A stretch of DNA of 64,000 bases, taken from positions 62,001-126,000 of the forward strand of contig NZ_OBQD01000010.1 in NCBI RefSeq assembly GCF_900220975.1, in the 5' to 3' direction. This stretch comes from Rhizobium subbaraonis (lineage in GTDB: Bacteria; Pseudomonadota; Alphaproteobacteria; Rhizobiales; Rhizobiaceae). Position 1 is the stretch's first letter. Every line of letters starts with the position of its first letter. The position numbers were made by a program, and so were the translations under genes. Of this stretch, positions 11,761-20,942 are shown piece after piece. The notes beneath the pieces were generated by a model, which made no database searches, had not been told where the DNA came from, and worked only from the letters and a program-made list of their open reading frames with translations.

Positions 11761-12095
11761 CGCATTTCCTTTCATACTGTTACACCGGATCGTTGCCGAA
11801 CCGGATCAAGGAAACACGCCCTCCTCTGAATGCCGTTTTAGGCTTTCTGACAGGTTTCTCACGATACGCGACCGGAGAAACCACGGGACATGTCAATGAA
11901 ACACCGGACATTTCTGCCCGGCGTTGAGCGGGTCTCTAGGACGTTTTCACAAGAATGTCAACGCATCTTGCGGATGCAAAGCCCCACCCCCATCTGCCGC
12001 CTCACGCAGCGCCGGGCCCCTCTGACGTGTGAAGCCGGATGACCCGTGATGTCGGAGCTGCAAACATCAACATATCCGGCATAGGAAGCCCTTTC
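11761..12095. other. Divergent intergenic region rpsD / terC
   Basis: 335 bp without a supported gene. It must hold the rpsD promoter (minus) and the terC leader (plus). The right end folds into a two-tier stem described separately (12034-12080). I see no other motif I can name. Confidence 0.6.
12034..12080 (+). promoter_or_regulatory. Structured 5' leader of terC
   Basis: Two nested helices: 12034-12040 (GCCGGAT) with 12074-12080 (ATCCGGC), and inside 12047-12052 (TGATGT) with 12064-12069 (ACATCA), leaving an 11-nt apical loop. The 3' arm ends 2 nt before the AGGAAG ribosome site of terC. No yybP-ykoY Mn riboswitch consensus was recognised, so its role is inferred only from position. Confidence 0.4.
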
Positions 12096-13088
12096 ATGGA
12101 TTTTCTTATGCACGACTTCCAGGGGACCGCAGTTTGGATGTGGCTCTCCTTCCTCGTGATCGTTCTCGCTCTCCTCGCCATCGATCTTGGCGTTCTCCAC
12201 AAGGAAAACAAGGAGATCGGCATTCGCGAGAGCCTTCTTCTCTCCGCCTTCTACATCGCGCTCGGTCTCGCCTTCGGCGGCTTCGTCTGGCTTCAGTCCG
12301 GCCAGCAGGCCGGCATAGAGTACCTGACCGGCTTCATCGTGGAGAAGAGCCTGGCGATGGACAACATCTTCGTCATCGCGATGATCTTCGGCTATTTCGC
12401 CATTCCCCGCCACTACCAGCACCGCGTCCTGCTCTACGGAATCCTCGGCGTCATCGTGCTGCGCGGCATCATGATCGGGGCTGGTGCGGCCGTCGTCGAG
12501 AACTACGGCTGGGTGCTCTACCTCTTCGCAGCCTTCCTCGTCTTCACCGGAATCAAGATGCTCTTCGCGTCGGAAGAAGCCTATGACGTCGCCAACAACC
12601 CGCTGCTGAAATTCCTGCGCCGCCGCCTCCCCGTCACCGACCGGCTGCATGGCGACCGCTTCCTCGTCCGCCAGGCCGACGAGAAGACAGGCCGCATACG
12701 CACCTTCGTCACCCCGCTCCTGCTGGCGCTGGTGCTGGTCGAATTCGCCGATCTCGTCTTCGCCGTCGATTCGATCCCGGCGATCTTCGCAATCACCACC
12801 GATCCGTTCATCGTATATACGTCGAACATCTTTGCGATCCTCGGCCTGCGGGCGCTCTATTTCGCGCTCTCCGCCCTGATCCACCGCTTTGCCTATCTGA
12901 AATATGCGCTGGCGACCGTGCTGATCTTCATCGGCTCGAAGATCTTCGTGGCTGACATGTTGGGTCTCGCCAAGATCCCGCCGATGATCTCCCTTGGGGT
13001 CACCGTCGCGATCCTTGCCGCCGGCATCGTCGGCTCGCTGTGGGCCACCCGCAACAAGGAGGCAAAGCCGCTGACGGAAGACGTCTAA
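12096..13088 (+). CDS. TerC/Alx family integral membrane protein
   Basis: 330 residues with about nine membrane segments. ATG 12096 follows AGGAAG. TerC-family acidic membrane motifs are present: EKSLAMDNIFVIAMIF in the first half and VEFADLVFAVDSIPAIFAITTDPFIVYTSNIFAILGLRALYF in the second. Relatives include E. coli Alx and B. subtilis YkoY/MeeY, linked to Mn2+ export and loading of exported proteins, and TerC of tellurite resistance. No ter operon is nearby. It ends 3 bp from the convergent ATPase gene. Confidence 0.9.
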   Translation: MDFLMHDFQGTAVWMWLSFLVIVLALLAIDLGVLHKENKEIGIRESLLLSAFYIALGLAFGGFVWLQSGQQAGIEYLTGFIVEKSLAMDNIFVIAMIFGYFAIPRHYQHRVLLYGILGVIVLRGIMIGAGAAVVENYGWVLYLFAAFLVFTGIKMLFASEEAYDVANNPLLKFLRRRLPVTDRLHGDRFLVRQADEKTGRIRTFVTPLLLALVLVEFADLVFAVDSIPAIFAITTDPFIVYTSNIFAILGLRALYFALSALIHRFAYLKYALATVLIFIGSKIFVADMLGLAKIPPMISLGVTVAILAAGIVGSLWATRNKEAKPLTEDV

Positions 13089-13091
13089 ACC

Positions 13092-14606
13092 CTACTCGGC
13101 GGCGGCGCGGGAATCGGCGCCGGGGTCCGACGCGTTCGGATCGCCCGGCGCCGTTTCGCATGCGAGATCCGGGAAGGCGACGATGCGGTGACCCGCGATA
13201 TCGCTGTGGACGACGACGAGCCCCTGCTCCTCGAAATAGCCGAGCAGCCGCCGGGCGCGACGCGCCGAATGCGTGCCGTAGGCGCGCGCGATCATCGCGT
13301 CCGACGGGCAGGCAAGCCCGCGCACCGCCGACTGCGCGACCAGCAGGAACACGCCCTGCAGGTCCTCGCTCACCTGGCGGGAGAGGTCGAGCGCGGTCTG
13401 CCAGACCTCGGTGGCCGCCGTCTCGGCATCGACGCCGGAGCGGGCCACCGCCATCTTGCGGCGGAATGCCGGCAGCGACAACGGCGCGCCAGGCACGCGA
13501 CGAATGCGGCAGCGCACGAGGAAGTCCTGGAACAGCTCGGCATCTGCCCGGAAGGCAGCGCCCGGATTGTCGAGGATCTCGGCCAGCACGTGATCGAGCA
13601 TCGCCTCGCGCTCCTCGGGGGCCATTTCGGGGGCCGCAGGCCGGGCGGTCTCGACCGCGACGGGTTCGGGCCGCGCGCGCGACAGCTCGGCGAGGATGTC
13701 GGTCGTCGGCCGCGGTTGCGGCGGGGCGCGGCGCACGATCGGACGGGTGAATTCCTCCGGATCCGGCGTGAAGATCAGATCGGCGACATCCTCCGGCGCT
13801 TCCGGCAGCGGCATCAGTTTCGGGCTGGTCGAGCGGGCCGAGGTCTCCACCGCACCGATCGTCACCGCAAGCGGGCGCCTCGACAGGGCCGGTCCGAGTG
13901 CGACGAAGGAGCCACGCTTCAGGTCGCGGAACATCTCTGCCTGGCGGCGGTCCATGCCCAGGAGGTCGGCCGCCCGTGCCATGTCGATATCGAGGAAGGT
14001 ACGCCCCATCAGGAAGTTGGACGCTTCGGCGGCGACGTTCTTGGCGAGTTTTGCAAGGCGCTGGGTGGCGATCACGCCGGCAAGCCCACGCTTTCGCCCG
14101 CGGCACATGAGGTTGGTCATGGCGCCGAGGGAAAGCTTGCGCGCCTCCTCGCCGACGTCGCCGGCAACCGACGGCGCGAACATCTGCGCTTCGTCGACCA
14201 CGACGAGCACGGGATACCAGTAGTCACGGTCGGCATCGAACATCGCGTTGAGGAAGATACCGGCGGTGCGCATCTGCTGCTCCACCTCCAACCCCTCCAG
14301 CGACAGGACGCAGGAGACGCGGTGCTGGCGGATACGGTTCGCGATGCCGACCAGCTCGGCATCGGTCCGCTCACCCTCTATGACGATGTGGCCGAACTTG
14401 TCGGCAAGCGTGACGAAGTCGCCCTCGGGATCGATGATGCACTGCTGCACCCAGGGCGCCGACTGTTCCAAAAGCCGCCGCAACAGGTGCGACTTGCCCG
14501 AACCGGAATTGCCCTGGACGAGAAGACGGGTCGCAAGCAACTCCTCGATATCGAGCGCGGCCGGCGCGCCGCCCTGCGCCGTTCCCATGTCGATGCCGAC
14601 CTTCAT
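13092..14606 (-). CDS. HerA-like (DUF87/DUF853-type) ATPase with C-terminal winged-helix-like region
   Basis: 504 residues from ATG 14606 (MKVGIDMG). N-terminal P-loop domain: Walker A GNSGSGKSH at about 32-40 and Walker B VLVVVDEAQ at about 133-141, followed by GRKRGLAGVIATQRLAKL with a sensor-like Thr/Gln and arginines, as in HerA/FtsK-like hexameric translocases. A Pro/Ala-rich linker (~285-335) leads to a C-terminal region whose last part (IARAYGTHSARRARRLLGYFEEQGLV) looks like a winged helix. No NurA nuclease partner is nearby. Function unknown; DNA handling is inferred from the family. Confidence 0.8.
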   Translation of the reverse strand: MKVGIDMGTAQGGAPAALDIEELLATRLLVQGNSGSGKSHLLRRLLEQSAPWVQQCIIDPEGDFVTLADKFGHIVIEGERTDAELVGIANRIRQHRVSCVLSLEGLEVEQQMRTAGIFLNAMFDADRDYWYPVLVVVDEAQMFAPSVAGDVGEEARKLSLGAMTNLMCRGRKRGLAGVIATQRLAKLAKNVAAEASNFLMGRTFLDIDMARAADLLGMDRRQAEMFRDLKRGSFVALGPALSRRPLAVTIGAVETSARSTSPKLMPLPEAPEDVADLIFTPDPEEFTRPIVRRAPPQPRPTTDILAELSRARPEPVAVETARPAAPEMAPEEREAMLDHVLAEILDNPGAAFRADAELFQDFLVRCRIRRVPGAPLSLPAFRRKMAVARSGVDAETAATEVWQTALDLSRQVSEDLQGVFLLVAQSAVRGLACPSDAMIARAYGTHSARRARRLLGYFEEQGLVVVHSDIAGHRIVAFPDLACETAPGDPNASDPGADSRAAAE

Positions 14607-14739
14607 GCGACCCTCGTGCCCAACCAATCGATTCGTCCGGCGCGCGTGGCCGGGAAAAACGGCGAAGACCTAGCATGAAGAGAGTGCCTGCGGGGACGCG
14701 AAATGCAAAACCCACAGGAAGGTTTCGCCTCGCCCGAAA

Positions 14740-15528
14740 CTACACGCGCAGCCCGAAGCCCTGCATCAGCCGCCGCGTCGAAAAATCGGGATTGCCGGAG
14801 GTAAAAACGGCAACGTCCTCGCCGGGCGCAATGGCTTCGAGCGCCGGCACCAGTCGCCGCGCCTGGCGGGCGATCGCCTCGGCGGGATCCAGCCAGTCCA
14901 CCGGCCACGGCGCCAGCCTGCGAAAGAGGTTGGCCATGAACGGATAGTGCGTGCAGGCCAGCACGACGATGTCGGTCTTGCGGCCGTCCTGTTCCAGAAA
15001 GCACTGCGCGATCTCGGCAAGAACAGCCTCGTCCGAAAGCGTCTCGCCGCGAATATAGGCTTCCGCCATGCGCGCGAGGTTTTCCGAGCCCACCAGCCGC
15101 ACATGGCATTGGCTGGCGAAGGACTGGATCAGGTCGCGCGTATAGGCGCGCCTGACCGTTCCCGGGGTGGCCAGTACGGAGACGAGACCGGAGCGGGTGC
15201 GTTCTGCCGCAGGCTTGATCGCAGGCACCGTGCCGACGAAGCGCATCTGCGGAAACGCCGCGCGCAGATCCGCGCCGACCAGCGTGAAGGCGGTATTGCA
15301 GGCGATGATGCAGATTTCCGGGTCGTGCAGGGCCAAAAGCTTGTCGAACAGGGCGACGATCCGTGCCTTCAGCGCGCCCTCCTCCCAGCCGCCATAGGGA
15401 AAGCCGGCGTCGTCAGCAACATAGGTGAAATGCCGCTCCGGCATCATCACGCGCGCCTCGCGCAGCACCGTCAGCCCGCCGATGCCGCTGTCGAAAACCA
15501 GGATGGGCTTGGGGCTATTCGTCGTCAC
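14740..15528 (-). CDS. murI: Glutamate racemase
   Basis: 262 residues using a GTG start at 15528; [18 protein letters not shown] is the natural beginning. Catalytic pair visible: C77 in IACNTA and C192 in LACTHYP, with D13 in FDSGIGG. It makes D-glutamate for peptidoglycan. The start lies inside the 3' end of the upstream methyltransferase gene (14-bp overlap), so the two are coupled. Upstream alternative starts would enlarge the overlap and add non-homologous residues. Confidence 0.93.
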   Translation of the reverse strand: MTTNSPKPILVFDSGIGGLTVLREARVMMPERHFTYVADDAGFPYGGWEEGALKARIVALFDKLLALHDPEICIIACNTAFTLVGADLRAAFPQMRFVGTVPAIKPAAERTRSGLVSVLATPGTVRRAYTRDLIQSFASQCHVRLVGSENLARMAEAYIRGETLSDEAVLAEIAQCFLEQDGRKTDIVVLACTHYPFMANLFRRLAPWPVDWLDPAEAIARQARRLVPALEAIAPGEDVAVFTSGNPDFSTRRLMQGFGLRV

Positions 15529-16348
15529 GTTCGGCCTTCGGCCTTCTGTTGCGCGTGCGGTTCGGCGATGGAGTCCCGCGTGGCGCATCCCGCGTGAAAC
15601 GATCGAGACAGGAAACGATGCCGCGCAAGACCTGGATTTCCGAGCCGGTGAAAGAGGGGCGGGTAAGGGCGGAACGCAGGTTTTCGATCAATTTCGGCTT
15701 TTTGGCGGCGGGGCGGAAATAGCCGCGTGCGTCCAGCGCCTCCTCCACATGGTCGAACAGGCCCTGCAGTTCGTCCTTCTTCGCCGGCCGTTGCGGCAGG
15801 GCGGAAAAGGCGGTCTCCTCGAGCGAGCCCATGCCCGTCTTCATCCATTCGTAGCTCATCAGGAGCACGGCCTGCGCCAGATTGAGCGAAGCGAAGGCGG
15901 GATTGACGGGAAAGGTGACGAGTTCGTCGGCAAGCGCGATTTCCTCGTTGGTCAGCCCGGTGCGTTCGCGTCCGAACAGGATGCCGGTCGCCTCCCCGGC
16001 CCGGAACCGGGTCCTCAATGTCTCTGCAGCCACCACCGGCGAGCGCACTTCCTTGTAGCCGTAGCGGTCACGCGCCGTCGTCGCGTAGACGAAATTGAGG
16101 TCGGCGACCGCCGCCTCCAGCGAGGAGTACACCTTCGTCGCCGCGATCACATGGTCGGCCTTGCTCGCCGCCGAGATCGCCTTCTCGCTCGGCCAGCCGT
16201 CGCGCGGATTGACCAGGCGCAGTTCGGCAAGGCCGAAATTGGCCATGGCGCGCGCCACCATGCCGATGTTTTCGCCGAGCTGCGGATGCACCAGGATGAT
16301 TGCCGGTCCCTCCGCGATCAGTTGCCGCTCGCTGTTCGTGCCCGCCAT
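15515..16348 (-). CDS. trmJ: tRNA/rRNA 2'-O-methyltransferase, TrmJ-like (SpoU/TrmH superfamily)
   Basis: 277 residues. SPOUT knot motifs: [26 protein letters not shown] (N-terminal, with the conserved N), [11 protein letters not shown] (SAM-loop) and [19 protein letters not shown] at the C-terminal end of the knot. This arrangement matches TrmJ, which methylates the ribose of Nm32 in tRNA. A C-terminal helical extension and basic tail follow. It is upstream of and overlaps murI. The target position is inferred from the family. Confidence 0.85.
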   Translation of the reverse strand: MAGTNSERQLIAEGPAIILVHPQLGENIGMVARAMANFGLAELRLVNPRDGWPSEKAISAASKADHVIAATKVYSSLEAAVADLNFVYATTARDRYGYKEVRSPVVAAETLRTRFRAGEATGILFGRERTGLTNEEIALADELVTFPVNPAFASLNLAQAVLLMSYEWMKTGMGSLEETAFSALPQRPAKKDELQGLFDHVEEALDARGYFRPAAKKPKLIENLRSALTRPSFTGSEIQVLRGIVSCLDRFTRDAPRGTPSPNRTRNRRPKAERDDE

Positions 16349-16453
16349 GCCTTCTTCAATCCTTCGTGCCGGTTTACGGCCTCACTGGCATAAATGGCGC
16401 GAAATGAGAAGGTGCCCCGTGAGGCGGCATGGCTGGCATTTTCCGCGCGGCCG

Positions 16454-17089
16454 CTACTGACCGTCCTGAAATGCACCGCTCTCGCCTGAGCCGCTCTGGC
16501 CTGCACCGTCCTGACCGGGACCTTCCTCACCGCCGCCATCCTGCGGGGTGGAGGCCGCTTCTGTGCTGATTTCCTGCATCTCCGCCTTCAGCGAGCCCGG
16601 ATCGCCGTCCTGCGGACGAAGAATGTCGTCGATCACGGCGCGGCCGTCTTCCTCGATGACGTTGAAATCGACCTCCGCCGGCTTCCAGTCCGGCTCGCGC
16701 TCGCCGAAGCAATAGGTGTTGTCGAAGGTGGTCTTGACCACGGTCATGCCATTGACGGGCGGCTGCGCCTCGATCTTCAGATCCTTGAAGGAGCAGCCGT
16801 CCTGCCCCATCGCGATGACGTCGTAGTCGAACGGCGAGCCGCTGTCCTCGAACACGGGATACTTTGCGGCGTCGCGATATTTCGCGACGAAATCCTTGCT
16901 GTAGAGCCGCGACAGGAAGGTGTCGTCGAAGTAGTCGACATAGTCGGGCGGCGTGGCGTTGTCGTCGGGCGCATCGGCCCAGTTCTTTGTCGCCAAATCC
17001 ATGATCTCGCGCACCGGCGCGGTCGCGTCGGCAGCGACGGCCAGCGACGGCAGGGTGAGAAGGGCGGCAGCAAGGCTCATTCGTATCAT
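16454..17089 (-). CDS. Exported protein of unknown function with Gly/Gln/Ser-rich tail
   Basis: 211 residues. A signal peptide (MIRMSLAAALLTLPSLAVAA, cleavage near residue 20) is followed by a ~145-residue globular part with two cysteines (DGCSFKD and NTYCFGE) that could form a disulfide, and a low-complexity tail with QDG and GSG repeats (EEGPGQDGAGQSGSGESG). Likely periplasmic. I do not recognise the domain. It is 105 bp upstream of trmJ in the same direction. Confidence 0.8.
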   Translation of the reverse strand: MIRMSLAAALLTLPSLAVAADATAPVREIMDLATKNWADAPDDNATPPDYVDYFDDTFLSRLYSKDFVAKYRDAAKYPVFEDSGSPFDYDVIAMGQDGCSFKDLKIEAQPPVNGMTVVKTTFDNTYCFGEREPDWKPAEVDFNVIEEDGRAVIDDILRPQDGDPGSLKAEMQEISTEAASTPQDGGGEEGPGQDGAGQSGSGESGAFQDGQ

Positions 17090-17374
17090 GGTCGTCTCCC
17101 GAGCAGGTCGGCTATCGGGCCGATGGCCCTATCGTGATGTGTCAGGCGACAAGCCTAACAGCGTCAATTGGGACAAATTCCGGCAGCGCGAATCAATTCG
17201 GGGCGCAGCCGGTACGAGGCGGCGCGGACCATAGTCGAAGCCGTGGCGAAATGGAAAATAATCCCTCCGCGGGCCGCGCCGCCTTTGCCTTGCGCACGCG
17301 CGATGCTATAGGCGCACACGATCCATCCTTTCACGAAACGGGGCCATTCGCCCCATCAGGCAGCGAGGAATTTC

Positions 17375-18589
17375 ATGGCTAAGATCAAGGTCGCAAATCC
17401 GGTCGTCGAGCTCGACGGCGACGAGATGACCCGCATCATCTGGCAGTTCATCAAGGAAAAGCTGATCCACCCCTACCTCGACATCGACCTGAAGTACTAC
17501 GACCTCAGCGTCGAGAACCGTGACGCCACCGACGACCAGGTGACGATCGACGCCGCCAACGCCATCAAGCAGTACGGCGTCGGCGTCAAGTGCGCGACGA
17601 TCACCCCGGACGAGGGCCGCGTCGAGGAATTCGGCCTGAAGAAGATGTGGAAGTCGCCGAACGGCACGATCCGCAACATTCTTGGCGGCGTCATCTTCCG
17701 CGAGCCGATCATCTGCAAGAACGTGCCCCGCCTCGTTCCCGGCTGGACCAAGCCGATCATCGTCGGCCGACACGCCTTCGGCGACCAGTACCGCGCCACC
17801 GACTTCAAGTTCCCCGGCAAGGGCAAGCTGACGATGAAGTTCGTCGGCGAGGACGGCAAGGAGATCGAGTACGACGTCTTCGACGCGCCGTCCGCCGGCG
17901 TCGCCATGGGCATGTACAACCTCGACGACTCGATCACCGAATTCGCCCGCGCCTCGTTCAACTACGGCCTGCAGCGCAAGGTGCCGGTCTACCTGTCGAC
18001 CAAGAACACCATCCTCAAGGTCTATGACGGCCGCTTCAAGGACATCTTCCAGGAGGTCTTCGACGCCGAGTTCGCCGAAAAGTTCAAGGAAGCGAAGATC
18101 TGGTACGAGCACCGCCTGATCGACGACATGGTGGCGTCTGCGCTGAAGTGGTCGGGCGGCTATGTCTGGGCCTGCAAGAACTATGACGGCGACGTTCAGT
18201 CCGACATCGTCGCACAGGGCTTCGGTTCGCTCGGCCTGATGACCTCGGTGCTGATGACGCCGGACGGCCAGACGGTCGAAGCCGAGGCCGCGCACGGGAC
18301 GGTCACCCGCCACTACCGCCAGCACCAGAAGGGCGAGGAGACCTCGACCAACTCGATCGCCTCGATCTTCGCCTGGACCCGCGGGCTTGCCCACCGCGCC
18401 AAGCTCGACGGCAATACCGAACTCGCCAAGTTCGCAACCACGCTGGAAAAGGTCTGCGTTGACACCGTCGAGTCGGGCTTCATGACCAAGGACCTGGCGC
18501 TCTTGATCGGGCCCGACCAGCCCTGGCTCTCCACCACCGGTTTCCTCGACAAGATCGACGAGAACCTGCAGAAGGCCATGGCCGCCTGA
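17375..18589 (+). CDS. icd: NADP-dependent isocitrate dehydrogenase
   Basis: 404 residues from ATG 17375 after an AGCGAGGAA ribosome site. This is the homodimeric eukaryote-like type II subfamily (starts [23 protein letters not shown]), with [10 protein letters not shown] for isocitrate, [23 protein letters not shown] (metal aspartates) and [12 protein letters not shown] for NADP. TCA-cycle step from isocitrate to 2-oxoglutarate. Stands alone with its own terminator. Confidence 0.97.
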   Translation: MAKIKVANPVVELDGDEMTRIIWQFIKEKLIHPYLDIDLKYYDLSVENRDATDDQVTIDAANAIKQYGVGVKCATITPDEGRVEEFGLKKMWKSPNGTIRNILGGVIFREPIICKNVPRLVPGWTKPIIVGRHAFGDQYRATDFKFPGKGKLTMKFVGEDGKEIEYDVFDAPSAGVAMGMYNLDDSITEFARASFNYGLQRKVPVYLSTKNTILKVYDGRFKDIFQEVFDAEFAEKFKEAKIWYEHRLIDDMVASALKWSGGYVWACKNYDGDVQSDIVAQGFGSLGLMTSVLMTPDGQTVEAEAAHGTVTRHYRQHQKGEETSTNSIASIFAWTRGLAHRAKLDGNTELAKFATTLEKVCVDTVESGFMTKDLALLIGPDQPWLSTTGFLDKIDENLQKAMAA

Positions 18590-18621
18590 TCGGCCACACC
18601 TGCAGAAGATACAATCGGAAG

Positions 18622-18650
18622 GACCCGGCCTCGCGCCGGGTCTTTTCGTT
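18622..18650 (+). terminator. Terminator of icd
   Basis: 8-bp stem GACCCGGC (18622-18629) with GCCGGGTC (18635-18642), followed by TTTT, 33 bp after the icd stop. Confidence 0.8.
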
Positions 18651-18722
18651 TGCGGGGTTCATCCCCAAGGGAGAACCGAGTATTGCGTAACATGATCGAT
18701 GGAACAAAATGCGGGCACAGGG

Positions 18723-18750
18723 GTTGACGCTCAACTCCCCTACCCTATCC
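18723..18750 (+). promoter_or_regulatory. Candidate sigma70-type promoter of the mannosylfructose genes
   Basis: TTGACG at 18723-18728 and TATCCT at 18745-18750 with 16 bp between. Transcription would begin only a few bases before the start codon at 18763, giving a very short leader. Confidence 0.4.
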
Positions 18751-18762
18751 TAGATCAGCGAC

Positions 18763-20100
18763 ATGATTGAAAAGACAGAAACTGAATCTCTCCCGCGAAT
18801 AGCCCTCGTCTCTACACACGGCTATGTTGCGGCAATTCCACCGCTTGGCGCGGCCGATACCGGCGGACAGGTCGTCTATGTTCTTGAACTCGCCAAGAAA
18901 CTTGGTCGGCTCGGCTTTCTCGTGGACATATACACGCGACAGTTCGAGGAGCAGCCGCAGTTCGATGAAGTCGACGATCGGGTCCGCGTCGTGCGCATCC
19001 CCTGCGGTGGTCGCGACTTCATTCCCAAGGAATATCTGCACAACCACCTGATGGCCTGGTGCGAGGCGGCGATCCGCTTCATCAAGTCGAACGACCTCGA
19101 CTACTTCTTCATCAACAGCCATTACTGGGACGCTGGCGTCGCCGGCCAGCGGCTTTCCGAAGCGCTCGCAGTGCCGCATATCCACACGCCGCATTCGCTC
19201 GGCATCTGGAAGAAGCGGCAGATGGAGACCGACTATCCCGACAAGGCCGACAGCTTCGAGGCCGAATTCAATTTCTCCGAACGCATCAAGCACGAGCTCA
19301 TCGTCTATCGCAGCTGCAACCTCGTCATCGCCACGACCCCGATCCAGCTCGACATGCTGACCACCGACTATGGGCTCAAGCCCGACCGCGTCCACATGAT
19401 CCCGCCGGGCTACGACGACAACCGTTTCTTCCCTGTCTCCGGTGCAACGCGGGAGATGGCCCGCCAGAAATTCGGCTTCCACGGCAAGACCGTGCTGGCG
19501 CTGGGACGGCTTGCGACCAACAAGGGGTACGACCTGCTCATCGAAGGCTTCTCCGTTCTGGCGGAGCGCGAGCCGGAAGCGCGGCTGCATCTGGCCTTGG
19601 GCGGGGAACACCTGGACGAACAGGAAAAAGCGATACTCGACCAGCTCAAGCAGTTGGTTGACGAGCGCGGGCTTATAGACCGGGTCGATTTCGCCGGCTT
19701 CGTTTCCGACGAGGACCTGCCGGATTATTACCGCGCGGCCGATCTCTTCGTTCTGTCCAGTCGCTACGAACCCTTCGGCATGACTGCCATCGAGGCTATG
19801 GCCAGCGGAACGCCCACCATCATCACGATCCATGGCGGCCTGTTCCGTTCGGTTAGCTACGGCCGGCACGCGCTCTTTGCCGATCCCTTCGACAAGTACG
19901 ATCTCGGCATCACGATGATGAAGCCGCTCAAGCATCCGCGGCTCTACAACCGCCTTTCGCGCATGGGTGCCCATAAGGCACGCAGCCTGTTCACCTGGAC
20001 CGGCATCGCCCAGCAATTGATCGCCCTTGTCGAGGGACGGCCGATGCGGCACGCGCTCGACGGCGACGACTGGGCAGAACCCTGGAACGATGGAGACTGA
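18763..20100 (+). CDS. mfpsA: Mannosylfructose-phosphate synthase (GT4 glycosyltransferase)
   Basis: 445 residues, close to the ~454 of the Agrobacterium enzyme. GT-B fold of the sucrose-phosphate-synthase-like GT4 group: N-terminal GAADTGGQVVYVLELAKKL (the GGQ..Y..EL signature of sucrose enzymes), middle HTPHSLGIWKKRQME, and the C-terminal E-x7-E motif in SSRYEPFGMTAIEAMASGTP. It would transfer mannose from GDP-mannose to fructose 6-phosphate. The phosphatase gene follows 1 bp later. Sucrose-phosphate synthase is the alternative, but family and context in Rhizobiaceae favour mannosylfructose, a compatible solute. Confidence 0.8.
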   Translation: MIEKTETESLPRIALVSTHGYVAAIPPLGAADTGGQVVYVLELAKKLGRLGFLVDIYTRQFEEQPQFDEVDDRVRVVRIPCGGRDFIPKEYLHNHLMAWCEAAIRFIKSNDLDYFFINSHYWDAGVAGQRLSEALAVPHIHTPHSLGIWKKRQMETDYPDKADSFEAEFNFSERIKHELIVYRSCNLVIATTPIQLDMLTTDYGLKPDRVHMIPPGYDDNRFFPVSGATREMARQKFGFHGKTVLALGRLATNKGYDLLIEGFSVLAEREPEARLHLALGGEHLDEQEKAILDQLKQLVDERGLIDRVDFAGFVSDEDLPDYYRAADLFVLSSRYEPFGMTAIEAMASGTPTIITIHGGLFRSVSYGRHALFADPFDKYDLGITMMKPLKHPRLYNRLSRMGAHKARSLFTWTGIAQQLIALVEGRPMRHALDGDDWAEPWNDGD

Positions 20101-20101
20101 C

Positions 20102-20881
20102 ATGACCGTCAGGCTGCTGTCATCGGATCTCGACGGCACGCTGCTCGGCGACCACCGGGCGACCCAGCGCTTCCGAAGCTTCTGGGAAAGCCTAAACCCG
20201 GCGAACCGCCCGGTTCTGGTCTACAACAGCGGCCGGCTGATTGACGATATCGAAGCCCTGCTCGCGGTCTCCGACCTGCCGCAGCCGGACTACCTGATCG
20301 GCGGGGTCGGAACGATGGTCGGCGGCGAATTGAATGAGACACGCCGTCGCCAGTTCGGCGAGATGCTCGGCGCTCCGTTCGACCGCGACGCACTGCTGCG
20401 CGTCATGCGTCACGTGGACGGCATAGCGCTGCAGGACGCGGTGTACCAGCATGACCACAAGTCCAGTTGGCATCTGCACGACGCGAGCGAGGAGGTGATC
20501 GCCGAGCTGGAACAGGCGCTGGCCGACGCCGGCGTCGAGGCGCGGCTGGTCTATTCCAGCAAGCGGGACCTCGACGTTCTTCCGCGCCAGGCCAGCAAGG
20601 GCGCGGCACTTGCCTGGCTCTGCCGCGAGCTCGGCATCGATCTCGATGAGGTCGTCGTGGCAGGCGATACCGGCAATGACGCCGACATGTTCCTGCTGCC
20701 GGCCGTCAACGGGATCGTGGTGGGCAATGCGCTGGACGAACTGCGGCAACTCGCATCGACCACCGGCAGGCACTATCAGGCGCGCCGGGCAAATGCCGAC
20801 GGCGTCGTGGAAGGCCTGCAGCACTGGATGGATGCGGCGTCGTCCCGGCAACGACCGCGGTCCGCTGACGCACGCGGATAA
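20102..20881 (+). CDS. mfppA: Mannosylfructose-phosphate phosphatase (HAD, sucrose-phosphatase-like)
   Basis: 259 residues from ATG 20102, one base after the synthase stop; an ATG at 20090 would overlap it. HAD-IIB signatures: DLDGT with nucleophile D9 and acid D11, NSGR (motif II), the conserved Lys in ASKGAALAWL, and GDTGNDADM (motifs III/IV). This is the S6PP group. It removes the phosphate from mannosylfructose phosphate made by the adjacent enzyme. The last ~15 residues are a low-complexity tail. Confidence 0.8.
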   Translation: MTVRLLSSDLDGTLLGDHRATQRFRSFWESLNPANRPVLVYNSGRLIDDIEALLAVSDLPQPDYLIGGVGTMVGGELNETRRRQFGEMLGAPFDRDALLRVMRHVDGIALQDAVYQHDHKSSWHLHDASEEVIAELEQALADAGVEARLVYSSKRDLDVLPRQASKGAALAWLCRELGIDLDEVVVAGDTGNDADMFLLPAVNGIVVGNALDELRQLASTTGRHYQARRANADGVVEGLQHWMDAASSRQRPRSADARG

Positions 20882-20942
20882 CGCGGTCTAGTCGCAACAA
20901 CGGCAACCCCGTCCTAGCGACTGCGCGAGCGAACGGGCTGCT

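Noticed and set aside
11776-12095. Mn2+ riboswitch (yybP-ykoY) before terC
   Set aside because: The family often has one, but I could not find the conserved GGGGAGUA-type core. Only an unassigned stem-loop is reported.
16318-16539. 73-residue frame overlapping the 3' end of the exported protein gene
   Set aside because: Ser/Arg/Ala-rich reading of the low-complexity tail in another frame, no SD, no conservation features.
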